64,000 nt of DNA from Leptasterias polaris (taxonomy: Eukaryota; Echinodermata; Asteroidea; Forcipulatida; Asteriidae): contig JAZGTN010000059.1 in assembly GCA_037783415.1 (NCBI GenBank), positions 5,262,541-5,326,540 on the forward strand, in the 5' to 3' direction. Both the position numbers and the translations under genes were made by a program. Below the pieces are notes generated by a model. It was not told the DNA's origin and did no database searches. It was given only the letters and a program-made list of their open reading frames with translations. This document shows, in pieces, positions 1 to 11,300 of the stretch. Each line of letters opens with the position of its first letter. Position 1 is the first letter of the stretch.

Positions 1-3000
1 TGACACAAATTAACTTCTTGGTAGTTGAAAGTGATGGCACTTTTGTTGAGAGTTATTCTGTGGTGGAACAAAATCTTGATGGTACAGAATGCAGTCGATT
101 TTCCATAGGTGAGAACTCTTGATACACAGCTATGACAATAGGCCCTATAACCAGGCACTGGCAGATGTTGAGCCAGTTTAGCCTGGGGTGCAGTTTATTG
201 TCGTACTCCAGGACAACAAAGTTTTTCATCCAAGGAGGTGAAATCTTCAGCATGAAATTATTTTCTTGAAGGTTGAAGCAGATTAAGGCCTATTATAATG
301 AAGGAGAACTTTTATATTCCTTGTTTTTACAGGTTTCTGCTTTGAGCAAAAGAGGAACTCTTTCAAGTCAATCAGTGCTACAATTATGCACCGAAGAGTT
401 TTACCTCTGTGCAACAGATACATGGAAACAAGGAACGAAGGAGACCGGAGTTGTTGAAGAAGATAAGTCTCAAATTGAAGAAGATCTTGTTGCTGAAGTA
501 AAAACTGGCCAGTTCATCTTAGATATTGATATTTGAAGAAGAATCCACGAACCCAATGGTATGTTGAAGTTTGAAGTTCTTGAGACAAGCACATTGGTGC
601 GGTTCATTTATTATGAAAGGGAAAAGCTCTAAGGATTTAAAGTTGATGAAACACAAATTAACTTCTTGGTAGTTGAAAGTGATGGCACTTTTGTTGAGAG
701 TTATTCTGTGGTGGAACAAAATCTTGATGGTACAGAATGCAGTCGATTTTCCATAGGTGAGAACTCTTGATACACAGCTATGACAATAGGCCCTATAACC
801 AGGCACTGGCAGATGTTGAGCCAGTTTAGCCTGGGGTGCAGTTTATTGTCGTACTCCAGGACAACAAAGTTTTTCATCCAAGGAGGGGTTGTCTTGAGCT
901 TGAAATGAACATCTTGAAGGTTGAAGCAGATTAAGGCCTATTATAATGAAGGAGAACTTTTATATTCCTTGTTTTTACAGGTTTCTGCTTTGAGCAAAAG
1001 AGGAACTCTTTCAAGTCAATCAGTGCTACAATTATGCACCGAAGAGTTTTACCTCTGTGCAACAGATACATGGAAACAAGGAACGAAGGAGACCGGAGTT
1101 GTTGAAGAAGATAAGTCTCAAATTGAAGAAGATCTTGTTGCTGAAGTAAAAACTGGCCAGTTCATCTTAGATATTGATATTTGAAGAAGAATCCACGAAC
1201 CCAATGGTATGTTGAAGTTTGAAGTTCTTGAGACAAGCACATTGGTGCGGTTCATTTATTATGAAAGGGAAAAGCTCTAAGGATTTAAAGTTGATGACAC
1301 AAATTAACTTCTTGGTAGTTGAAAGTGATGGCACTTTTGTTGAGAGTTATTCTGTGGTGGAACAAAATCTTGATGGTACAGAATGCAGTCGATTTTCCAT
1401 AGGTGAGAACTCTTGATACACAGCTATGACAATAGGCCCTATAACCAGGCACTGGCAGATGTTGAGCCAGTTTAGCCTGGGGTGCAGTTTATTGTCGTAC
1501 TCCAGGACAACAAAGTTTTTCATCCAAGGAGGTGAAATCTTCAGCATGAAATTATTTTCTTGAAGGTTGAAGCAGATTAAGGCCTATTATAATGAAGGAG
1601 AACTTTTATATTCCTTGTTTTTACAGGTTTCTGCTTTGAGCAAAAGAGGAACTCTTTCAAGTCAATCAGTGCTACAATTATGCACCGAAGAGTTTTACCT
1701 CTGTGCAACAGATACATGGAAACAAGGAACGAAGGAGACCGGAGTTGTTGAAGAAGATAAGTCTCAAATTGAAGAAGATCTTGTTGCTGAAGTAAAAACT
1801 GGCCAGTTCATCTTAGATATTGATATTTGAAGAAGAATCCACGAACCCAATGGTATGTTGAAGTTTGAAGTTCTTGAGACAAGCACATTGGTGCGGTTCA
1901 TTTATTATGAAAGGGAAAAGCTCTAAGGATTTAAAGTTGATGACACAAATTAACTTCTTGGTAGTTGAAAGTGATGGCACTTTTGTTGAGAGTTATTCTG
2001 TGGTGGAACAAAATCTTGATGGTACAGAATGCAGTCGATTTTCCATAGGTGAGAACTCTTGATACACAGCTATGACAATAGGCCCTATAACCAGGCACTG
2101 GCAGATGTTGAGCCAGTTTAGCCTGGGGTGCAGTTTATTGTCGTACTCCAGGACAACAACGTTTTTCATCCAAGGAGGTGAAATCTTCAGCATGAAATTA
2201 TTTTCTTGAAGGTTGAAGCAGATTAAGGCCTATTATAATGAAGGAGAACTTTTATATTCCTTGTTTTTACAGGTTTCTGCTTTGAGCAAAAGAGGAACTC
2301 TTTCAAGTCAATCAGTGCTACAATTATGCACCGAAGAGTTTTACCTCTGTGCAACAGATACATGAAAACAAGGAACGAAGGAGACCGGAGTTGTTGAAGA
2401 AGATAAGTCTCAAATTGAAGAAGATCTTGTTGCTGAAGTAAAAACTGGCCAGTTCATCTTAGATATTGATATTTGAAGAAGAATCCACGAACCCAATGGT
2501 ATGTTGAAGTTTGAAGTTCTTGAGACAAGCACATTGGTGCGGTTCATTTATTATGAAAGGGAAAAAGCTCTAAGGATTTAAAGTTGATGACACAAATAAA
2601 TTTTTTGGTAGTTGAAAGTGATGGCACTTTTGTTGAGAGTTATTCTGTGGTGGAACAAAATCTTGATGGTACAGAATGCAGTCGATTTTCCATAGGTGAG
2701 AACTCTTGATACACAGCTATGACAATAGGCCCTAACCAGGCACTGGCAGATGTTGAGCCAGTTTAGCCTTGGGTGCAGTTTATTGTCGTACTCCAGGACA
2801 ACAAAGTTTTTCATCCAAGGAGGGATTGTCTTGAGCATGAAATTTTTTTCTTGAAGGTTGAAGCAGATTAAGGCCCATTATAATGAAGGAGAACTTTTAT
2901 ATTCCTTGTTTTTACAGGTTTCTGCTTTGAGCAAAAGAGGAACTCTTTCAAGTCAATCAGTGCTACAATTATGCACCGAAGAGTTTTACCTCTGTGCAAC

Positions 3001-4640
3001 AGATACATGGAAACAAGGAACGAAGGAGACCGGAGTTGTTGAAGAAGATAAGTCTCAAATTGAAGAAGATCTTGTTGCTGAAGTAAAAACTGGCCAGTTC
3101 ATCTTAGATATTGATATTTGAAGAAGAATCCACGAACCCAATGGTATGTTGAAGTTTGAAGTTCTTGAGACAAGCACATTGGTGCGGTTCATTTTTTATG
3201 AAAGGGAAAAGCTCTAAGGATTTAAAGTTGATGACACAAATTAATTTCTTGGTAGTTGAAAGTGATGGCACTTTTGATGAGAGGTATTCTGTGGTGGAAC
3301 AAAATCTTGATGGTACAGAATGCAATCGATTTTCCATAGCTGAGAACTCTTGATACAAAGCTATGACAATAGGCCCTAACCAGGCACTGGCAGATGTTGA
3401 GCCAGTTTAGCCTGGGGTGCAGTTTATTGTCGTACTCCAGGACAACAAAGTTTTTCATCCAAGGAGGTGAAATCTTCAGCATGAAATTATTTTCTTGAAG
3501 GTTGAAGCAAATTAAGGCCCATTATAATGAAGGAGAACTTTTATATTCCTTGTTTTTACAGGTTTCTGCTTTGAGCAAAAGAGGAACTCTTTCAAGTCAA
3601 TCAGTGCTACAATTATGCACCGAAGAGTTTTACCTCTGTGCAACAGATACATGGAAACAAGGAACGAAGGAGACCGGAGTTGTTGAAGAAGATAAGTCTC
3701 AAATTGAAGAAGATCTTGTTGCTGAAGTAAAAACTGGCCAGTTCATCTTAGATATTGATATTTGAAGAAGAATCCACCAACCCAATGGTATGTTGAAGTT
3801 TGAAGTTCTTGAGACAAGCACATTGGTGCGGTTCATTTATTATGAAAGGGAAAAGCTCTAAGGATTTAAAGTTGATGACACAAATTAATTTCTTGGTAGT
3901 TGAAAGTGATGGCACTTTTGTTGAGAGTTATTCTGTGGTGGAACAAAATCTTGATGGTACAGAATGCAGTCGATTTTCCATAGGTGAGAACTCTTGATAC
4001 ACAGCTATGACAATAGGCCCTATAACCAGGCACTGGCAGATGTTGAGCCAGTTTAGCCTGGGGTGCAGTTTATTGTCGTACTCCAGGACAACAAAGTTTT
4101 TCATCCAAGGAGGGGTTGTCTTGAGCTTGAAATGAACATCTTGAAGGTTGAAGCAGATTAAGGCCTATTATAATGAAGGAGAACTTTTATATTCCTTGTT
4201 TTTACAGGTTTCTGCTTTGAGCAAAAGAGGAACTCTTTCAAGTCAATCAGTGCTACAATTATGCACCGAAGAGTTTTACCTCTGTGCAACAGATACATGG
4301 AAACAAGGAACGAAGGAGACCGGAGTTGTTGAAGAAGATAAGTCTCAAATTGAAGAAGATCTTGTTGCTGAAGTAAAAACTGGCCAGTTCATCTTAGATA
4401 CTGATATTTGAAGAAGAATCCACGAACCCAATGGTATGTTGAAGTTTGAAGTTCTTGAGACAAGCACATTGGTGGGGTTCATTTATTATAAAAGGGAAAA
4501 GCTCTAAGGATTTAAAGTTGATGACACAAATAAATTTTTTGGTAGTTGAAAGTGATGGCACTTTTGTTGAGAGTTATTCTGTGGTGGAACAAAATCTTGA
4601 TGGTACAGAATGCAGTCGATTTTCCATAGGTGAGAACTCT
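1..4640 (+). repeat. Tandem array, unit about 646 bp, exon-like units
   Basis: About seven near-identical direct copies. The same landmark (GTTGAAGCAGATTAAGGCC or its close variant) recurs near 268, 916, 1562, 2208, 2853, 3497 and 4143, giving spacings of 644-648 bp. The array already starts inside a unit, so it continues left of the window. Each unit has a pyrimidine-rich stretch ending TTTTTACAG, then an open frame of about 87 codons, then a second open stretch of about 65 codons ending at CCATAGGTGAG, which resembles a 5' splice site. The spacer before each landmark comes in two versions, one containing GAAATCTTCAGC and one containing GTTGTCTTGAGC. The very low divergence points to recent amplification or homogenisation. 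I do not recognise the encoded peptides. It may be a satellite derived from an exon, or a genuine tandem exon cluster. Confidence 0.9.
273..536 (+). other. 87-codon open frame repeated in the 646-bp array
   Basis: This frame is the representative of those at 921, 1567, 2858, 3502 and 4148. The copy beginning at 2213 is broken by a TGG to TGA change near 2363. The likely exonic part begins after the acceptor-like TTTTTACAG near 330 and reads VSALSKRGTLSSQ, then an acidic stretch (VVEEDKSQIEEDLVAEV). It stops just after ILDIDI. One frame over, the same DNA continues as IFEEESTNPM up to a donor-like ATG|GTATGT. I recognise no domain, and there is no signal peptide. Conservation between copies reflects DNA identity and does not by itself prove selection on the protein. 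Confidence 0.3.
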
Positions 4641-5335
4641 TGATACACAGCTATGACATTAGGCCATAACCAGGCACTGTTGAGCCAGCTTAGCTTTGGG
4701 TGCAGTTTAATGTCATACTCCAGGACAACATTGAGTGTTGTCATCCAATGATGAGGGGTCTTTATTTGTAGCTGTACAGGTACAGAATGCATATGACTCT
4801 GTATTTACCAGTAGGTGGAAGTTCTTGAAGCACAGCTATGAGGCCCTACCCAGGCACTGGCAGATGTTGAGCCAGCTTAGCCTGGGTGCAGTTTGTTCTC
4901 TTTCTAAAAAAACCAAAGACATTCATCCAAGGAGGGGTTGTCTTGAGCTTGAAATGAACATCTTGAAGGTTGAAGCAGATTAAGGCCCATTATAATGAAG
5001 GAGAACTTTTATATTCCTTGTTTTTACAGGTTTCTGCTTTGAGCAAAAGAGGAACTCTTTCAAGTCAATCAGTGCTACAATTATGCACCGAAGATTTTTA
5101 CCTCTGTGCAACAGATACATGAAAACAAGGAACGAAGGAGACTGGAGTTGTTGATGAAGATAAGCCTTAAAATGAAGAAGATCTTGTTGCTCTTATTGCC
5201 CACTCCTTCAGGTTTTTGTTTTGAGCAAAAGGTGTTGAGCCAGCTTTATCTGGGGTGCAGTTTATTGTTATACTCTGGGACAAGAAAGCTTGGTGATTTA
5301 AACAAAACATTATCATCACTTTGTTTGTGAAGACA
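4641..5335 (+). repeat. Degenerate right edge of the 646-bp array
   Basis: Pieces of the unit recur here in diverged and partly duplicated form. The GAGCCAGCTTAGC segment occurs near 4682 and again near 4870, and the TTTTTACAG/TTTGAGCAAAAG segment near 5023. The frame is shortened by a TGA in the copy near 5120. Diverged boundary copies next to homogeneous internal ones are typical of an array that homogenises from its centre. Confidence 0.75.
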
Positions 5336-5339
5336 TCAC

Positions 5340-8300
5340 TTGTGGCTCATTTTAACAAATGTTTCAACTTTTAAGGCGTATATAATGTTTTTAAATATTT
5401 TTAGCTTGTACCAATACTGCCAGAAGGCCACACAATTTCCCCCTGGGGGGACAATACAAATTTTGAGTTTAAGGAAGCCTCTGCAAGTGAATACAGACAG
5501 GCGCATCCTTTGTATTGATTCAACAAGGTCACACCACATAACAGCAATGTTGATAACTTCCCTCTTTAATATGTTTAAGTCTTTCTGTAAACAAACTTAA
5601 CACTGATAAATGTATTCACTTTTAAATATCTGTATGTTTCAACAAGGTCACACCATAGCTTAGAAAAACTCAAAACAAGTTTTTATTTGTCCCTGTTTAT
5701 AACTCTTTAATCAAACTTGATGCAGATCAGTTTTAGTTTGTTTAGTTTTAACTTTGTATTTGCTCTGTAAGGCCACACCTTCAAGCAAAAAACCCCTGTG
5801 AACAAAAATTATGCACATAATAAATTTCTTTACCTTTAAATCTGTATTTGTATATGAGACCACCCTTTGCAATTTTCAACTAGGTCAGACCTAAGCGCCT
5901 AAGACTTGAAACACAAAATTTTGACTTTTGCTGTCTAAGTCACTCTGTGCACAAACTTGACTGGGATAGTTAGTTTGATCAGTTTTAACTCTGTATTGGC
6001 ATAATAATTACTTTAAAGTCACTCTGTAGAAAAACTTGACAAAGATAATTAGTTTGTTTTGTTTTAACTATCGCAATAAGGCACACCTTCTGTATGTTTT
6101 AAAAGAATACCTCGTGTAAAAAAACTCAAAGAAGCAACCTTTAATTGTCCCTGCTTAAAAGAACCTAAAAATTGAGGCTATAAGAAAAGGGTCACTCTGT
6201 AAACAAACTTGACGCGGATAAATATGGTTGTTTACTTTTAACTCTTCATTTGCATACAGGCACACACTCTGTATGTTTCATCAAGATCACAGCAATGCGC
6301 AAACAAAAAACCTCAAAACAACACTTTTTATATTTTCCTTGTTTACTAAACCTAAAGTTACTCTGTAAACAAACTTAACACTAATAGTTTTGCTTACTAT
6401 CAATTATGTTACTTGTTTACAGGCACACCCTCTGAATGTTTCAACAAAATCACATCTACTTGCAAAAAACTCATACAGCAATTGGTTGATTTCCCTGTTT
6501 ACTCACTTTAAAGTCAGTCTGTAAACAAACTTGACACAGATAATTAGTTATGTTTACTTTTAACTCTTCATTTGCAAACAGGCACACCCTCTGTATTATT
6601 TTGTTAACAAGGTCACAGCAACAAGCAAAATACCTAGAAACAGCAATTTTGATATTTTCCCTTGCTTACTAAATTTGTTTCAACAAGGTCACACTGACCT
6701 GCAAAAAAATCATTGGTAATTATTAATTTTCCCTGTTTACTAACTTTAAAGTTACTCTGTAAACAAACTTTAACACTGAAAATTTTGCTTACTATCAATT
6801 CTGTTACTTGCTTACATGCACAGCCTCAGTATGTTTCAACAAGGTCAAACCGACCTGCAAAAAACTCATACAGCAATTGTTTATTTTCCTTGTTTACTAA
6901 ACCTAAAGTTACTCTGTAAACAAACTTAACATTGATAATTTTGCTTAATATCAATTCTGTTACTTGCTTACATGCACAGCCTCAGTATGTTTCAACAAGG
7001 TCACACTGACCTGCAAAAAAATCATTGGTAATTATTAATTTTCCCTGTTTACTAACTTTAAAGTCACTCTGTAAACAAACGACGCGAATAAATATAGTTG
7101 TTTACTTTTAACTCTTCATTTGCATACAGGCACACACTCTGTATGTTTCATCAAGATCACAGCAATGCGCAAACGAAAATCCTCAAAACGAAACTTTTTA
7201 TATTTTCCTTGTTTACTAAACCTAAAGTTACTCTGTAAACAAACATAACACTTATAATTTTGCTTACTATCAATTCTGTTACTTGCTTACAGGTACACCC
7301 TCTGTATGTTTCAACAAGGTCACACCGACCTGTAAAAAACAAATACAGCAATTACGTATTTTCCCTTTTTACTCACTTAATAGTCACTTTGTAAACAAAC
7401 TTTACACAGATAATTAGTTTGTTTTGTTTTAACTCTGTATTCGCAATCATGCACACCTTCTGTATGTTTTAAAAGAACACCTCGTGCAAAAAAATCAAAG
7501 AAGCAACCCTTTAATTGTCCCTGCTTAAAAAAAATCTAAAAAATTGAGGCTATAAGAAAGAAGTCACTCTGTAAACAAACTTGTCGCGGATAAATATAGC
7601 TGTGTTTACTTTTAACTCTTCATTTGCATACAGGCACATACTCTGTATGTTTCATCAAGATCACAGCAATGCGCCAAAAAAATCCTCAAAACAAAACTTT
7701 TTATATTTTCCTTGTTTACTAAACCTAAAGTTACTCTGTAAACAAACTTAACACTGATAATTTTGCTTACTATCAATTCTGTTACTTGCTTACATGCACA
7801 GCCTCTGTATGTTTCAACAAGGTCACACTTCACACTGACCTGCAAAAAAATCATTGGTAATTATTAATTTTCCCTGTTTACTAACTTTAAAGTTACTCTG
7901 TAAACAAACTTAACACTGATAATTTTGCTTACTATCAATTCTGTTACTTGCTTACATGCACAGCCTCAGTATGTTTCAACAAGGTCAAACCGACCTGCAA
8001 AAAACTCATACAGCAATTGTTTATTTTCCTTGTTTACTAAACTTAAAGTTACTCTGTAAACAAACTTAACACTGATAATTTTGCTTAATATCAATTCTGT
8101 TACTTGCTTACATGCACAGCCTCTGTATGTTTCAACAAGGTCACACTGACCTGCAAAAAAATCATTGGTAATTATTAATTTTCCCTGTTTACTAACTTTA
8201 AAGTTACTCTGTAAACAAACTTAACACTGATAATTTTGCTTACTATCAATTCTGTTACTTGCTTACATGCACAGCCTCAGTATGTTTCAACAAGGTCAAA

Positions 8301-11300
8301 CCGACCTGCAAAAAACTCATACAGCAATTGTTTATTTTCCTTGTTTACTAAACCTAAAGTTACTCTGTAAACAAACTTAACACTGATAATTTTGCTTAAT
8401 ATCAATTCTGTTACTTGCTTACATGCACAGCCTCTGTATGTTTCAACAAGGTCACACTGACCTGCAAAAAAATCATTGGTAATTATTAATTTTCCCTGTT
8501 TACTAACTTTAAAGTTACTCTGTAAACAAACTTAACACTGATAATTTTGCTTACGATCAATTCTGTTACTTGCTTACAGGCACACCCTCTGTATGTTTCA
8601 ACAACGTCACACTGACCTGCAAAAAAATCATATAGCAATTATGTATTTTCCCTGTTTACTAACTTTAAAGTCACTCTGTAAACAAACAACGCGGATAAAT
8701 ATAGTTGTTTACTTTTAACTCTTCATTTGCATACAGGCACACACTCTGTATGTTTCATCAAGATCACAGCAATGCGCAAACAAAAATCCTCAAAACGAAA
8801 CTTTTTATATTTTCCTTGTTTACTAAACCTAAAGTTACTCTGTAAACAAACATAACACTTATAATTTTGCTTACTATCAATTCTGTTACTTGCTTACAGG
8901 TACACCCTCTGTATGTTTCAACAAGGTCACACCGACCTGCAAAAAACAAATACAGCAATTACGTATTTTCCCTTTTTACTCACTTAAAAGTCACTCTGTA
9001 AACAAACTTAACAAACAGATAATTAGTTTGTTTTGTTTTAACTCTGTATTCGCAATCATGCACACCTTCTGTATGTTTTAAAAAAACACCTCGTGCAAAA
9101 AAATCAAAGAAGCAACCCTTTAAATGTCCCTGCTTAAAAAAATCTAAAAAATTGAGGCTATAAGAAAAAAGTCACTCTGTAAACAAACTTGGCGCGGATA
9201 AATATAGCTGTGTTTACTTTTAACTCTTCATTTGCATACAGGCACATACTCTGTATGTTTCATCAAGATCACAGCAATGCGCCAAAAAAATCCTCAAAAC
9301 AAAACTTTATATTTTCCTTGTTTACTAAACCTAAAGTTACTCTGTAAACAAACTTAACACTGATAATTTTGCTTACTATCAATTCTGTTACTTGCTTACA
9401 GGCACACCCTCTGTATGTTTCAACAATATCACATCTATTTGCAAAAAACTCATTCAGCAATTATTTTTTTTCCCTATTTACTCACTTAAATGTCAGTCTG
9501 TAAACAAACTTGACACAGATAAATAGTTGTGTTTACTTTTAACTCTTCATTTGCATACAGGCACACACTCTGTATGTTTTAACAAGGTCACAGCAACAAG
9601 CAAAATACCTAGAAACAGCAATTTTGATATTTTCCCTTGCTTACTAAATTTAAAGTTACTCTGTAAACAAACTTAACACTAATAATTTTGCTTACTGTCA
9701 TTTCTGTTACTTGCTTACAGGCACACCCTCTGTATGTTTCAACAATATCACATCTATTTGCGAAAAACTCATACAGCAATTATTTATTTTCCCTATTTAC
9801 TCACTTAAAAGTCAGTCTGTAAACAAACTTGACACAGATAATTAGTTGCCAAAAACTCATACAGCAATTATTTATTTACCCTGTTTACTAACTTTAAAGT
9901 CACTCTGTAAACAAACTTTACACAAATAATTAGTTAGGTTTACTTTTAACTCTTCATTTGCAAACAGGTACACCCTCTGTATGTTTTAACAAGGTCACAG
10001 CAACACGCAAAATACCTAGAAACAGCAATTTTGATAATTTCCCTTGCTTACTAAATTTAAAGTTACTCTGTAAACAAACTTAACACTAATAATTTTGCTT
10101 ACTATCATTTCTGTTACTTGCTTACAGGCACACCCTCTGTATTTTTTATCAAGGTCACACCGACCTGCAAAAAACAAATGCGGCAATTATTTATTTTCCC
10201 CATTTACTAACTTTAAAGTTACTTTGTAAACAAACTTAACACTGATAATTTTGCTTACTATCAATTCTGTTACTTGCTTACAGGCACACCCTCTGTATGT
10301 TTCAACAAGGTCACACTGACCTGCAAAAAAATCATATAGCAATTATGTATTTTCCCTGTTTACTAACTTTAAAGTCACTCTGTAAACAAACAACGCGGAT
10401 AAATATAGTTGTTTACTTTTAACTCTTCATTTGCATACAGGCACACACTCTGTATGTTTCATCAAGATCACAGCAATGCGCAAACAAAAATCCTCAAAAC
10501 GAAACTTTTTATATTTTCCTTGTTTACTAAACCTAAAGTTACTCTGTAAACAAACATAACACTTATAATTTTGCTTACTATCAATTCTGTTACTTGCTTA
10601 CAGGCACACCCTCTGTATGTTTCAACAAGGTCACACCGACCTGCAAAAAACAAATACAGCAATTATGTATTTTCCCTTTTTACTCACTTAAAAGTCACTC
10701 TGTAAACAAACTTTACACAGATAATTAGTTTGTTTTGTTTTAACTCTGTATTCGCAATCATGCACACCTTCTGTATGTTTTAAAAGAACACCTCATGCAA
10801 AAAAATCAAAGAAGCAACCCTTTAATTGTCCCTGCTTTAAAAAAATCTAAAAAAATGAGGCTATAAGAAAGAAGTCACTCTGTAAACAAACTTGGCGCGG
10901 ATAAATATAGCTGTGTTTACTTTTAACTCTTCATTTGCATACAGGCACATACTCTGTATGTTTCATCAAGATCACAGCAATGCGCCAAAAAAATCCTCAA
11001 AACAAAACTTTTTATATTTTCCTTGTTTACTAAACCTAAAGTTACTCTGTAAACAAACATAACACTTATAATTTTGCTTACTATCAATTGTACCACCCTC
11101 TGTATGTTTCAACAAGGTCACACCGACCTGCAAAAAAATCATATAGCAATTATGTATTTTCCCTGTTTACTAACTTTAAAGTCACTCTGTAAACAAACTT
11201 AACACTGATAATTTTGCTTACTATCATTTCTGTTACTTGCTTACATGCACAGCCTCTGTATGTTTCAACAAGGTCACACCGACTTGCAATAAAATCATTG

